From: Roseivivax lentus
Lineage (GTDB): Bacteria; Pseudomonadota; Alphaproteobacteria; Rhodobacterales; Rhodobacteraceae
Direction: 5' to 3'
DNA: 64,000 nt
NCBI RefSeq assembly: GCF_900156805.1
Contig: NZ_FTOQ01000004.1
Span: 186,001 to 250,000, forward strand
Under the pieces are notes generated by a model. The model was not told the origin of the DNA, searched no databases, and was given only the letters and a program-made list of their open reading frames with translations. The first letter of the stretch is position 1, and the number at the start of each line of letters is the position of its first letter. A program made the translations under genes and the position numbers. This document shows, piece after piece, positions 17,466 through 26,098 of this stretch.

Positions 17466-17527
17466 CGGGCGCTCCTCATGTCGGGTCGGACCAAGGGCTA
17501 GCGCGGGGAACGGGCGCGCGGCAAGGC

Positions 17528-18457
17528 CTATCCGCCGGTCACCCAGGCGATCCAGGCCGAGACGGTCACGATACTGGCCACCGTCGAAATCAGGATAGAG
17601 GCCGAGACGCGCTGCGGCGAGGTGCCGTAATGCTGCGCCAGGATGAAGACGTTGCCCGCCACCGGCAGCGCCGCCGCCGAGACGGCGACCCCGGCCGCGA
17701 AGGGATCGACCGGGAACAGCAGAAACGTGCCCACGGCCACCAGAAGCGGATGCAGGCCGAGCTTGGCGAAGCTGAGCCAGCCCGCGATGACGAGCCGCTC
17801 GGCGGATTTGGACGCGAGCGAGGCCCCGATGGCGAAAAGCGCCCCGGGTGTCGCCGCATTGCCGAGGATGGTGACGAATTCGTTGACCGGCTGCGGCAGA
17901 CCCATTCCCGAGGCCGCCACCATGAGGCCCAGCGAAATCGACACGATCATCGGGTTCTTCAGGAGACCGATGCCGATGGTGCGCAGCACGCCCGGGCTCA
18001 TTCGCCCGTCGCGCGAGCCCTCGATCAGGATGACCAGCAGCGAGGAGAAGACGATCATGTCGATCGACAGAATCAGGATGATCGGCGCGACAGCCGCCTC
18101 GCCCAGAAGCAGCGCGAGCATCGGCACACCGAGAAAACCGGTGTTGCCGATGGCGGCGCATTGCGCCTCGATGGCCGCGGTTTCCACCTTCACGCGGCGC
18201 CAGAAGGCCACCATCAGCGCGATGCCGTAGACGAAGGCCGTCGCCCAGAGATAGGCCGCCGCCAGCCACGGATCGAAGATCTCGCCGATGGACAGGTTCG
18301 CCGAGAACCGGAACAGCATCGCCGAGAGGGCGAAGTAGAAGACGAACTTGGTCAGGTAGGCGCTGGCTTCCTCGGTGAAGAATCGCGTCTTTGCCGCGCC
18401 GTATCCCAGCCCGATCAGCGCGAAAAAGGGCAGGGTCTTGAGGAAGATCGCCAGCAT
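17528..18457 (-). CDS. AEC-family (auxin efflux carrier-like) transporter
   Basis: The 309-residue protein has about ten hydrophobic segments in two halves, each with a conserved-proline or glycine kink (LLKNPMIVSI in the middle, LPVAGNVFILAQHYG near the C-terminus, as in bacterial AEC permeases). Substrates of bacterial members are mostly organic acids such as malate or malonate; this one is not assignable. It reads in the same direction as the nitroreductase upstream and fghA downstream, with about 60-base gaps. Confidence 0.9.
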   Translation of the reverse strand: MLAIFLKTLPFFALIGLGYGAAKTRFFTEEASAYLTKFVFYFALSAMLFRFSANLSIGEIFDPWLAAAYLWATAFVYGIALMVAFWRRVKVETAAIEAQCAAIGNTGFLGVPMLALLLGEAAVAPIILILSIDMIVFSSLLVILIEGSRDGRMSPGVLRTIGIGLLKNPMIVSISLGLMVAASGMGLPQPVNEFVTILGNAATPGALFAIGASLASKSAERLVIAGWLSFAKLGLHPLLVAVGTFLLFPVDPFAAGVAVSAAALPVAGNVFILAQHYGTSPQRVSASILISTVASIVTVSAWIAWVTGG

Positions 18458-18515
18458 GCGATCTTTGTGGGCGCTTGCATCGGCAGGGTCAATCGCAAGG
18501 GCGGGTTCGCGGAGA

Positions 18516-19217
18516 TCAGCGTGTCTCGAAAACTGTCATGACCGCGGTCAGGGGTTTCTTGCGCTTGGCCGCCTGCGGGACGGTGGCGTCGTCGGACGGG
18601 TAGCCCACGGGCAGGATCATAACCGGCTTTTCGCGCTCCGGACGGCCGCACATCTCGTTGAGGAACTTCATCCGGTTGGGCGTGTGTTCGAGGCAGACGA
18701 GGCCCGCCTCGTGGATCGCGGTGATCAGCATGCCGGTGGCGATACCCACGCTTTCGGGCACGTAGTAGTTCTTGTAGCGCGCGCCGTCCGCGTCCACGCC
18801 CCAGCGTTCGGCGAAGACCACGATCAGCCAAGGCGCCTGCGTCAGGTGCGGCTTGTCCACGCCCGTGCCGATGGGCTCGAGCGCCTGCAGCCAGGCATCC
18901 CCCGCGCCGCCACCATAGAACTGACGCTCCTCATCCTCGGCGCCCGCGCGCACCCGCGCCTTCATGTCCGGATCGGAGATCGCCACGAAATGCCAGGGCT
19001 GGCGGTTGGCGCCCGAAGGCGCGGTATGGGCCGCGGCGACACAGGCCTCGATCACCGCCCGCGGCACCGGCTGGTCGGAATAGTCGCGGACGGAATGCCG
19101 CTTGCGCATGTAATCGCGGAAGGCCTCCGCCGCTTCGATGGCCGCGTCCGGGGTGCGCTGCACCCGGTCGGGCAGCGGCAGCGGCGTGTAGGTCGGGCGG
19201 TCATCGTCACGGGGCAT
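18516..19217 (-). CDS. Nitroreductase-family FMN oxidoreductase
   Basis: The 233-residue protein has the family pattern RKRHSVRDYSDQPVP, APSGANRQPWHFVAI and a later LEHTPNRMKFL segment. The last two resemble the iodotyrosine-deiodinase-like branch, whose active site closes over the flavin and substrate. I place the start at 19217 (MPRDDDRP), which has AGGAG 9 bases upstream. It lies 47 bases after mbfA and 58 before the AEC gene and may be cotranscribed with both. Confidence 0.9.
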   Translation of the reverse strand: MPRDDDRPTYTPLPLPDRVQRTPDAAIEAAEAFRDYMRKRHSVRDYSDQPVPRAVIEACVAAAHTAPSGANRQPWHFVAISDPDMKARVRAGAEDEERQFYGGGAGDAWLQALEPIGTGVDKPHLTQAPWLIVVFAERWGVDADGARYKNYYVPESVGIATGMLITAIHEAGLVCLEHTPNRMKFLNEMCGRPEREKPVMILPVGYPSDDATVPQAAKRKKPLTAVMTVFETR

Positions 19218-19264
19218 GGGCGCACTCCTTTGCCCGGGATTGAGAGCAGCCGGACCCGCCCGCG

Positions 19265-20239
19265 TCAACCGGAGCCGATGAGCGCCCCCGCCGCGAAAAC
19301 CAGCGCGCCGCCCAGAACGACCTGGAAGGTCGCGCGCAGGAAGGGCGTGTCCATGAACTTGTTCTGAATCCAGACGATGGCCCAGAGCTCGACGAAGACG
19401 ACGACGAAGGCGATGATCGTCGCGGTCCAGAAATCCGGGATCAGGTAGGGCAGCGCATGGCCAAGCCCCCCGAGCGTGGTCATCACCCCCGAGGCGAAAC
19501 CGCGCTTGACCGGCGATCCCCGCCCGGAAAGCTGGCCGTCATCCGACGCCGCCTCAGTAAAGCCCATGGAAATGCCCGCACCGACGCTTGCGGCGAGGCC
19601 CACGAGGAAGGTGGTCCAGGTATCCTGCGTCGCGAAGGCGGTGGCGAAGATCGGCGCCAGCGTCGAGACCGAGCCATCCATCAACCCCGCCAGACCCGGC
19701 TGGACCCAGGTCAGCAGGAACTGCCGTTTGGCGCCGTCATCCTCGGCGCTGCGGGCGGCGTCGGAAAGATGCTCCTGCTCCAGCGCGTCGGCCTTGTTCT
19801 GGTGGCCGGCCTCGGCCGAGGCGAGATCGCCCAGCAGCTTGCGCGTCTCCGCATCCTTGGTCCGGCTGGCCGCGTCGAGATAGAAGCGTTCGGCGTCCCG
19901 CTCCATCTGCCGCGCCTCGGAGCGGATGCGCTCGAGGCCCAGATTCTCGACCAGCCAGACCGGGCGGCGCGCATAGAAGCCCGCGACATGTTCGCGCCGG
20001 ATGAGCGGGATGACTTCACCGAAGCGCTTTCGGTGCAACGCGATCAGCGACGCCCGGTGCCCGTCCTCCTCGGCGGCCATGCCGTCGAACACCTTGGCGG
20101 TTCCGGGGAAGTCCTCGCGGAGATTCTCCGCATACATCCGGTAGATGCGGCCGTCATCCTCCTCCGAGGAAATGGCGAGCGCGAGGATTTCCTGCTCGCT
20201 CAGATCGGAAAAGCGGCGTCGGCTGGTGATGAAGCGCAT
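19265..20239 (-). CDS. mbfA: Membrane-bound ferritin-like / VIT1-type iron exporter
   Basis: The 324-residue protein joins an N-terminal ferritin-like (rubrerythrin-type) domain to a C-terminal VIT1/CCC1 membrane domain. The ferritin part has carboxylate/His sites in SSEEDDGRIYRMYAENL (from residue 24), MAAEEDGHR (54-62) and ASAEAGHQNKA (about 141-151). The membrane part starts near WVQPGLAGLMDGSVST and has about five helices. MbfA proteins export iron and protect against iron and peroxide stress in rhizobia, where Irr represses them. An Irr-type box sits 13 bases upstream of the start codon, which supports both the name and iron-dependent control. Confidence 0.9.
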   Translation of the reverse strand: MRFITSRRRFSDLSEQEILALAISSEEDDGRIYRMYAENLREDFPGTAKVFDGMAAEEDGHRASLIALHRKRFGEVIPLIRREHVAGFYARRPVWLVENLGLERIRSEARQMERDAERFYLDAASRTKDAETRKLLGDLASAEAGHQNKADALEQEHLSDAARSAEDDGAKRQFLLTWVQPGLAGLMDGSVSTLAPIFATAFATQDTWTTFLVGLAASVGAGISMGFTEAASDDGQLSGRGSPVKRGFASGVMTTLGGLGHALPYLIPDFWTATIIAFVVVFVELWAIVWIQNKFMDTPFLRATFQVVLGGALVFAAGALIGSG

Positions 20240-20251
20240 GGCGGTCTCCAG

Positions 20252-20268
20252 TTTAGAAGAATTCTAAT
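20252..20268 (-). promoter_or_regulatory. Irr-box / iron control element upstream of mbfA
   Basis: TTTAGAA-GAA-TTCTAAT is a nearly perfect inverted repeat and matches the ICE consensus TTTAGAA-N3-TTCTAAA at all but the last base. It lies 13 bases before the mbfA start codon, where Irr binding would block transcription when iron is low. Irr itself is not in the window. Confidence 0.8.
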
Positions 20269-20313
20269 CTACGTGCGGAAGCCGGAAGGGCAAGCCCGTG
20301 GCGAAAGAAAAAG

Positions 20314-20329
20314 TGAACCGATCGGTTCA
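20314..20329 (+). promoter_or_regulatory. Perfect palindromic operator, copy 1
   Basis: TGAACCGATCGGTTCA is a perfect 16-base palindrome 49 bases before the small secreted-peptide gene. A second copy with 13 of 16 matches lies at 20556-20571, just upstream of tetR. Palindromes of this form are typical TetR/AcrR-family operators. Confidence 0.7.
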
Positions 20330-20378
20330 GTTTATTTCTGAAGATACAGACACAGGAGATCATCCACAGGAGATCATC

Positions 20379-20531
20379 ATGCGTCATACGCTCGCCCTGG
20401 CAATCGCCCTCGTGCTCGCCGGTCCCGCGACCGCGACCACCTTCACACCGTCCTTCGTGGATTACTGGTTCCCCCAAGCTTCCGGCGAAACCGTGACACG
20501 GCCCGCGCCGCCGGCCGAACAGGTCCGCTGA
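20379..20531 (+). CDS. Small secreted peptide, 50 residues
   Basis: This short gene starts at ATG 20379 with CAGGAG upstream. The first 19-20 residues (MRHTLALAIALVLAGPATAT) form a signal peptide with an A-x-A-type cleavage site. The mature part of about 30 residues is aromatic and proline-rich (FVDYWFPQA, then RPAPPAEQVR). I recognise no family. A palindromic operator lies upstream, and the tetR gene with a matching operator follows 67 bases after the stop. The role is unknown. It is real if the operator and signal peptide are not coincidental. Confidence 0.6.
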   Translation: MRHTLALAIALVLAGPATATTFTPSFVDYWFPQASGETVTRPAPPAEQVR

Positions 20532-20546
20532 ATTCGACACAGGGTT

Positions 20547-20575
20547 TGTTGAAACTGAACTGAACGGTTTATACT
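20547..20575 (+). promoter_or_regulatory. tetR promoter with operator copy 2
   Basis: A TTGTTG -35 element (20547-20552) and a TATACT -10 element (20570-20575) are 17 bases apart. The palindrome TGAACTGAACGGTTTA (20556-20571) fills the spacer and touches the -10 element. It matches the upstream operator at 13 of 16 positions, which suggests autorepression by the TetR protein. Confidence 0.65.
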
Positions 20576-20598
20576 TCTTCCCAGACAGGGGAGACACC

Positions 20599-21228
20599 AT
20601 GGACGCGTCAGTCGAAAAGATCCGCAAGGGTCGCAAATACGAACAGGTCATCGACGGCGCGCGCGACGTCTTCCTGCGGGATGGCTTCGACGGCGCCAGC
20701 GTGGACGATATCGCCCGCGCCGCCGGTGTCTCGAAGGCGACGCTCTATTCCTACTTCCCGGACAAGCAATTGCTGTTCATGGAGGTCGCGCGCCTGCAAT
20801 GCCAGGACCAGGCCGACGAGGCCGTGACCCATCTCGACCGCTCGCTCGACAGCGAAACCTTGCTGCGCATGGCGGGAAAGAGCTTTCTCGACATCATCTT
20901 TTCGCCCATGGCGATCGAGAATTTCCGCCTGTGCCTCGCCGAGGCGGAACGCTTCCCCGCGCTGGCCGAGGAATTCTGGCGCTGTGGCCCGCTCCGGTTC
21001 AAGAACGCGATGCTGGGCCTGTTCGACCTGATCATCGCGCGCGGCGATATTGCCATTCCCGAGGAAGACCGCGAACGCGCCGCCTACCAGTTCGGAGAAT
21101 TGTGCAAGTCGGGCCTGCACATGCAGCGGCTGTTCAATATCCGCGGGCCGGTCACCGACGCCGAGAAGCTGCGCAATGTCGAGGAAGCGGTGCGCATCTT
21201 CATGGCGCGCTACGGCACGTCGGAATAA
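20599..21228 (+). CDS. TetR/AcrR-family transcriptional regulator
   Basis: The 209-residue protein has an N-terminal TetR HTH: VIDGARDVFLRDGFDGASVD, then IARAAGVSKATLYSYFPDK (about residues 37-55). A C-terminal ligand-binding region of the AcrR_C type follows, with FRLCLAEAERFPALAEEFW. GGGGAG lies before ATG 20599. The only adjacent gene sharing its operator is the small secreted peptide; there is no efflux pump next to it. Autoregulation is predicted. The ligand is unknown. Confidence 0.92.
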   Translation: MDASVEKIRKGRKYEQVIDGARDVFLRDGFDGASVDDIARAAGVSKATLYSYFPDKQLLFMEVARLQCQDQADEAVTHLDRSLDSETLLRMAGKSFLDIIFSPMAIENFRLCLAEAERFPALAEEFWRCGPLRFKNAMLGLFDLIIARGDIAIPEEDRERAAYQFGELCKSGLHMQRLFNIRGPVTDAEKLRNVEEAVRIFMARYGTSE

Positions 21229-21276
21229 GCCGCCGGGCGGCCTCCCGCGCCGCCGGCACGCGATTGCCCTCCGGCC

Positions 21277-22401
21277 CTATCCCCCGCCCAGTTTCGGCGC
21301 GGCCTTCTCCAGCACCAGATCGGCATCCGAGAAGCGGAAGGGCGCGCGCACGCCCGGCAACCCCTCGGGCGCGATCTGCATGCCGCGCGCCTGCACCTGC
21401 GGGTCCGCCATCACCTCGGCCATGTCGTTGATGGGCCCCGCGGGCACGCCTTGCGCCTCGCAGGCCGCCAGAAGATCGGCCTTGGTGAAGGTGCGTGTCG
21501 CGGCGGTCAGCCGGTCCGTCATCTCGGCGCGGTGGGCGATCCGGTCCGCATTAGTCAGGAAATGCGGCGCCTCGGCCATCTCGGGCACGCCCAGAAGCGC
21601 GCAGAGCCGCCGGTACTGGCCGTCATTGCCGGTGGCGATGATGATATGGCCATCGGCGACCTCGAACACCTGGTAGGGCGTCAGGTTCGGATGGTAATTG
21701 CCCGTCCGGCCCGGCGGCGTGCCGGTGGAGAGGTAATTCAGGGCCTGGTTCGCCGTCGCCGCCACCGCGCAATCGAGCAGCGCCATGTCGATATGCTGGC
21801 CGCGCCCGGTCCGGTGCCGCTGCTCCACCGCCGAGAGGATGCCCACGACGGAATAGAGCCCGGTGAACAGGTCGGTGACCGCGACGCCCGCGCGCTGCGG
21901 CTGGCCATCGGGATCGCCGGTGATCGACATCAGGCCCGACATGCCTTGGATGATGTAATCGTAGCCCGCCCGATGCGCATAGGGCCCGTCCTGTCCGAAG
22001 CCGGTGATCGAGCAATAGATCAGCCGCGGATTGACCGCCGAGAGGCTGTCGTAGTCGGCGCCGTACTTGGCCAGCCCGCCGACCTTGAAGTTTTCGATCA
22101 GGATATCGGCATCACGCACCAGATCGCGCAACGCGGCCTGGCCGTCCTCGGTGCGCAGGTCAATCACGACCGAAGTCTTGCCGCGATTGCAGGAATGGAA
22201 ATAGGCCGCCGAGACATCGCCCTCGCGCTCGATGAAGGGCGGGCCCCATTGGCGGGTGTCGTCGCCCGCCGCGGCCTCGACCTTGATGACCTCGGCGCCG
22301 AGATCGGCCAGTGTCTGACCGGCCCAGGGGCCGGCCAGGATGCGCGCAAGCTCGATCACCTTCAGGCCCTCGAGCGGCCCCCGCGGGGCGGAGACACTCA
22401 T
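21277..22401 (-). CDS. CaiB/BaiF-family (family III) CoA transferase
   Basis: The 374-residue protein has the family III CoA-transferase signatures: LEGLKVIELARILAGPWAGQ at the N-terminus, ADLGAEVIKVE, NRGKTSVVIDL, VRDADILIENFKVG and the catalytic-aspartate region QHIDMALLDC. The acyl substrate cannot be inferred. Its ATG overlaps the stop codon of the DsbA-like gene by 4 bases, so translation is probably coupled, although no shared function is obvious. Confidence 0.93.
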   Translation of the reverse strand: MSVSAPRGPLEGLKVIELARILAGPWAGQTLADLGAEVIKVEAAAGDDTRQWGPPFIEREGDVSAAYFHSCNRGKTSVVIDLRTEDGQAALRDLVRDADILIENFKVGGLAKYGADYDSLSAVNPRLIYCSITGFGQDGPYAHRAGYDYIIQGMSGLMSITGDPDGQPQRAGVAVTDLFTGLYSVVGILSAVEQRHRTGRGQHIDMALLDCAVAATANQALNYLSTGTPPGRTGNYHPNLTPYQVFEVADGHIIIATGNDGQYRRLCALLGVPEMAEAPHFLTNADRIAHRAEMTDRLTAATRTFTKADLLAACEAQGVPAGPINDMAEVMADPQVQARGMQIAPEGLPGVRAPFRFSDADLVLEKAAPKLGGG

Positions 22402-23099
22402 TGATCGGCGAGTTTCGCGTCGAGGATTTCCGCGAAGTCCCCGTAATTCATGTTGGAGTAAAGCTCGCCCTCGATGACGAAGGACGGGGTCGAACGCACC
22501 TCGTCCTGTTCTGCATTGGCCTGGTACCATTCCACCAGCGCGCGCAGCTTGTCGCCGTCGGTGAGGCACGCCTCCAGCTCGTCATTGCCGAGCCCCGCGA
22601 GGCGGCCGATCTTGCGCAGCCCCTCGGCGATGGCGGCATCCGATCCCGCGCGCGCCCAGTCGGATTGGCTCTGGTAGATCATGTCGGTGATCCCGAAGAA
22701 GCGGTCCTGGTTGCCGCCGCAGCGCGCCACCAGCGACGCCCACATACCGTACTTGTCGAAATAGACCTCGCGGTAGACGAAGCGCACCTTGCCGGTGTCG
22801 ACATAGTTCTTCTTGATCTCGTCGAAGACATTGGCGTGGAAGCTCGCGCAATGCGGGCAGGTATAGGAGGCGTATTCGATCACCTCTACGGGGGCGTCCT
22901 CGGCGCCGAGCGCCATCTCCATCACCGCCGGGGCGCTCCCGCCATCCGACGCGGCGGCGCTCTGGGCATTGGCGGCCCCGGGCAGGGTCAGATCCGCCGT
23001 CGCGTCCGTGCTGGTCGTCACGCCGTTGTTCTGCAATGCGAACCAGCCGCCGAGGCCCAGAACCGCGGCCAATGCCGTCGCGGAGATCATCCGTTTCAT
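22398..23099 (-). CDS. DsbA-family thiol-disulfide oxidoreductase
   Basis: The 233-residue exported protein has an N-terminal hydrophobic signal or anchor (residues 5-22), a linker rich in A, S and T, and a thioredoxin fold with the active site CPHC at residues 81-84 in EYASYTCPHCASFH. The cis-Pro loop is RSTPSFVIEG. Two further cysteines (ARCGG, LEACL) could form a second disulfide, as in some alphaproteobacterial DsbA2/DsbG-like proteins. It is located between a DciA-like gene and the CoA transferase gene, all on the minus strand. Confidence 0.92.
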   Translation of the reverse strand: MKRMISATALAAVLGLGGWFALQNNGVTTSTDATADLTLPGAANAQSAAASDGGSAPAVMEMALGAEDAPVEVIEYASYTCPHCASFHANVFDEIKKNYVDTGKVRFVYREVYFDKYGMWASLVARCGGNQDRFFGITDMIYQSQSDWARAGSDAAIAEGLRKIGRLAGLGNDELEACLTDGDKLRALVEWYQANAEQDEVRSTPSFVIEGELYSNMNYGDFAEILDAKLADQ

Positions 23100-23126
23100 G
23101 AAGTCACCTTCCTTTGGATGGGGCGC

Positions 23127-23639
23127 TCAGCCCCGATTTTTCACTTTGGATAAGACGTTGGTGGCCAGACGTTCAAGTGCAAGCCTGAGCCCGTCATCGG
23201 CGACACCGTCGGCGGTCTGCCGCGCCTCGGTGACGATTTCGGGCGCGGGCACACGCGGTGGCGCCTTTGGGGCCGGGGCGAAGGCCACCTGCCCGTCCGC
23301 GAAACCGGTGGGCGCGGTCTGGGTGACGCGCACGCGCTGGATGGCGTTGTAGCCGTAGACCTGATTGACGCGGTCGCGGATCTGCTCCTTCTGCATCTCC
23401 AGAACCGGCGCATGGGCGCCCGTGGTCAGCAGCACCAGCGTCGCCCCCATGCCGCCGCGGGCATAGCTGATCTCGACCGGCCGCGCGATGCGCGCGGTCT
23501 CTTCGCCCGCGATCTCCAGCCAATGGGTCAGCACCCGCGATTCGGCGAAGCCCCGGGTCTCGGACGCCCGACGGATCCGAGACTTCAGAAGCCCCGAGGC
23601 CTGCGCGAAACCGCGTGTCGTCCCCTGCTGTCGTGTCAT
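23127..23639 (-). CDS. DciA-like (DUF721) protein
   Basis: The 170-residue protein has the DUF721 core: RVLTHWLEIAGEETARIARP, then LVLLTTGAHAPVLEMQKEQI and RVNQVYGYNAIQRVRV. The DciA family loads or assists the replicative helicase in bacteria lacking DnaC. I use ATG 23639 because GGGAG lies 8 bases before it; a GTG at 23648 is possible. It is divergent from mutY, with 90 bases between the starts. The C-terminal 60 residues are poorly conserved. Confidence 0.88.
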   Translation of the reverse strand: MTRQQGTTRGFAQASGLLKSRIRRASETRGFAESRVLTHWLEIAGEETARIARPVEISYARGGMGATLVLLTTGAHAPVLEMQKEQIRDRVNQVYGYNAIQRVRVTQTAPTGFADGQVAFAPAPKAPPRVPAPEIVTEARQTADGVADDGLRLALERLATNVLSKVKNRG

Positions 23640-23729
23640 GCTTGGCACTCCCGTTCGCGCCCTATACTAAAGCCCTGCGTGGCCAGCGCCACCCCGACCG
23701 ACCAGCCCCCGATCAAAGGACGTTGATCC

Positions 23730-24788
23730 GTGCGTGACATCGCCGAGCCCGAAGCCTTGCTTGTCTGGTACGACCGGCATGCTCGCGCCATGCCCTGGCG
23801 CGTGAGCCCCGCGGCACGGAAGGCGGGCGTGCTGCCCGATCCCTATCGCATCTGGCTGTCGGAGGTGATGCTGCAGCAGACAACCGTGGCCGCCGTCAAA
23901 TCCTATTTCGAGGCCTTCACCGCCCGCTGGCCCACGGTCCGCGATCTTGCCGCGGCACCGGATGTCGATGTCATGGCCGCCTGGGCCGGGCTTGGCTATT
24001 ATGCCCGCGCCCGCAACCTGCTGAAATGCGCCCGCGCCGTGGTCGCCGATCACGGCGGCGTCTTCCCCGACAGCTATTCGGGCCTGCTGACGCTGCCGGG
24101 CGTCGGGCCCTACACCGCCGCCGCGATCGCCGCCATCGCCTATGACGAGCCGGCCACCGTGGTCGACGGCAATGTCGAACGGGTGATGGCCCGGCTCCAT
24201 GACGAGCACACCCCGCTGCCGCAGGCGAAACCGATCCTGACCCGCCACGCGGAGGCGCTGACACCCGCGCAGCGTCCGGGCGATTACGCCCAGGCGGTGA
24301 TGGATCTCGGCGCGACGATCTGCACGCCGAAACGCCCGGCTTGCGGCCTCTGCCCCTGGCGCGGCGCCTGCGCGGCCTGGGATGCGGGCACGCAGGCCGA
24401 GTTGCCGAAGAAGGCCCCGAAGAAGAAAAAGCCGGTGCGCACCGGCATCGCCTACCTGGTGCGCCGCGTCGATGGTGCCTGGCTGCTGGAGCGGCGCCCC
24501 GACAGCGGGCTTCTGGGCGGCATGCTGGGCTGGCCCGGCTCGGACTGGATCGACCAGACGCTCGGCACTCCCGCCGAAGCCCCGCCGATCCGCGCCGAGT
24601 GGAAGACCCTGTCCGCAGAGGCGCGCCACACCTTCACGCATTTTCACCTGCGCCTGAGCCTGCGCACGGCGCTGGTCCCGATGGAGCGCGCGCCCGAGCG
24701 CGGGGAATTCGTGGCCCCCGAGGAATTCCGCCCCGCCGACCTGCCGACGCTCATGCGCAAGGCCTTCGACCTCGCCCGGCCGCAATAG
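23730..24788 (+). CDS. mutY: Adenine DNA glycosylase MutY
   Basis: The 352-residue enzyme removes adenine mispaired with 8-oxoguanine. SEVMLQQT (residues 44-51) holds the catalytic Glu, LPGVGPYTA (122-130) is the helix-hairpin-helix and VVDGNVERV contains the catalytic Asp (146). The 4Fe-4S cluster ligands are Cys198, 205, 208 and 214. A NUDIX-like C-terminal domain recognises 8-oxoG (about residues 230-350). The start is a GTG at 23730, 90 bases from the divergent DUF721 gene. Confidence 0.96.
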   Translation: MRDIAEPEALLVWYDRHARAMPWRVSPAARKAGVLPDPYRIWLSEVMLQQTTVAAVKSYFEAFTARWPTVRDLAAAPDVDVMAAWAGLGYYARARNLLKCARAVVADHGGVFPDSYSGLLTLPGVGPYTAAAIAAIAYDEPATVVDGNVERVMARLHDEHTPLPQAKPILTRHAEALTPAQRPGDYAQAVMDLGATICTPKRPACGLCPWRGACAAWDAGTQAELPKKAPKKKKPVRTGIAYLVRRVDGAWLLERRPDSGLLGGMLGWPGSDWIDQTLGTPAEAPPIRAEWKTLSAEARHTFTHFHLRLSLRTALVPMERAPERGEFVAPEEFRPADLPTLMRKAFDLARPQ

Positions 24789-24934
24789 GCGGTCTGGATC
24801 GGGATCGTGGACGAAACGGAAACGCAACAGGCGCTGACCTTGCGGCAGCGCGCGCTTCTGCGCACTAGGCGACGGGCCGCTGCGCGCTGTAGCCTGAGGC
24901 CAATTCCGCCGCCAAGCAGTCATGGACGTCCGAG

Positions 24935-26098
24935 ATGAGCGATCAAGGTCTCTCCAACCCCAGGTTCCTGTCGCCCGACCGCATCGCGCGGCTGTCGGCG
25001 GCCCTGCCCTTCTGGATCTCGGTCGGGCTTCCGCCGCTCTTGTGGCTGGGCGCGGTCAAGGGCGGCTGGTGGATCGCACTGACGCCGCTGGTCACGTGGT
25101 ACCTGTTCACCGCGCTCGACGCCGCGCTCGGTCTCAACCTCGACAATGCCGATCCGGACACCGATGAAAGCCAGCTTTTCTGGTACCGCCTTGTCACGCT
25201 GATCTGGGCGCCGCTGCAGGCCGCCACGCTTTTCGGGCTGCTGATCTACACCAGCGGCGCGGCGCATCTCGGCACCGGCGAGAAGATCGGCATCTTCTTC
25301 GGGATGGGGGTCATCTCCGGCACGATCGGGATCAATTACAGCCACGAGCTGATGCACCAGAAGAACAAGTGGGAGCGCTGGATGGCTGATCTGCTGCTCG
25401 CCATGGTGCTTTATTCGCACTTCCGGTCCGAGCATATGCTCGTTCATCATCGCTACGTGGCGACGCCCCGCGATCCGGTCACCGCGCGCTACAACGAAGG
25501 GTTCCACCGCTTCTATCCGCGGGTGTTGGTGCAGTCGCTGGTCTCGGCCTTCAAGGCCGAACGCGACATGCTGGCGCGCCGCAACCTGCCCTGGACCCAT
25601 CACAAGAACCCGTTCTTCCTGTATCTGCTCCTGCAGGCGGGCTTCCTCGCGCTCGCCTTCGCCGTGGCGGGCTGGGCCGGGGTCGGGCTCTTCCTGCTGC
25701 AGGCCGGGGTCGCGATCTGGCAGCTCGAACTGGTGAATTACATCGAGCATTACGGCCTGACCCGCGAACATCTGGGCGACGGCAAGTACGAGCATGTCAA
25801 ACCGCGGCACAGCTGGAACGCGGCGCAGATGGCCTCGAACTGGATGCTCATCAACCTGCAGCGCCATTCGGACCATCATTACAAGCCCGACCGGCGTTTC
25901 CCGCTGCTGCAGAACTACGATGCCGACGAGGCGCCGCAACTGCCCTACGGCTATCCGGTCATGACCATGGCCGCGATGATCCCGCCGCTCTGGCGGCGCG
26001 TGATGAACCCGCGCGTGCGGGAATGGCGGCGGCGCTTCTATCCCGAGATCACCGACTGGTCCGATTACAACAGCCACAGCACGCCGATGCCGCGCTGA
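24935..26098 (+). CDS. alkB: Alkane 1-monooxygenase
   Basis: The 387-residue membrane di-iron enzyme hydroxylates medium-chain alkanes at the terminal carbon. The histidine clusters are HELMH (137-141), EHMLVHH (166-172) and LQRHSDHH (308-315), with the additional NYIEHYG motif (268-274). About six membrane segments are visible. No rubredoxin or rubredoxin reductase gene is next to it, so electron transfer partners must be elsewhere. The gene lies 146 bases after mutY and its stop touches that of the convergent unknown gene. Confidence 0.95.
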   Translation: MSDQGLSNPRFLSPDRIARLSAALPFWISVGLPPLLWLGAVKGGWWIALTPLVTWYLFTALDAALGLNLDNADPDTDESQLFWYRLVTLIWAPLQAATLFGLLIYTSGAAHLGTGEKIGIFFGMGVISGTIGINYSHELMHQKNKWERWMADLLLAMVLYSHFRSEHMLVHHRYVATPRDPVTARYNEGFHRFYPRVLVQSLVSAFKAERDMLARRNLPWTHHKNPFFLYLLLQAGFLALAFAVAGWAGVGLFLLQAGVAIWQLELVNYIEHYGLTREHLGDGKYEHVKPRHSWNAAQMASNWMLINLQRHSDHHYKPDRRFPLLQNYDADEAPQLPYGYPVMTMAAMIPPLWRRVMNPRVREWRRRFYPEITDWSDYNSHSTPMPR

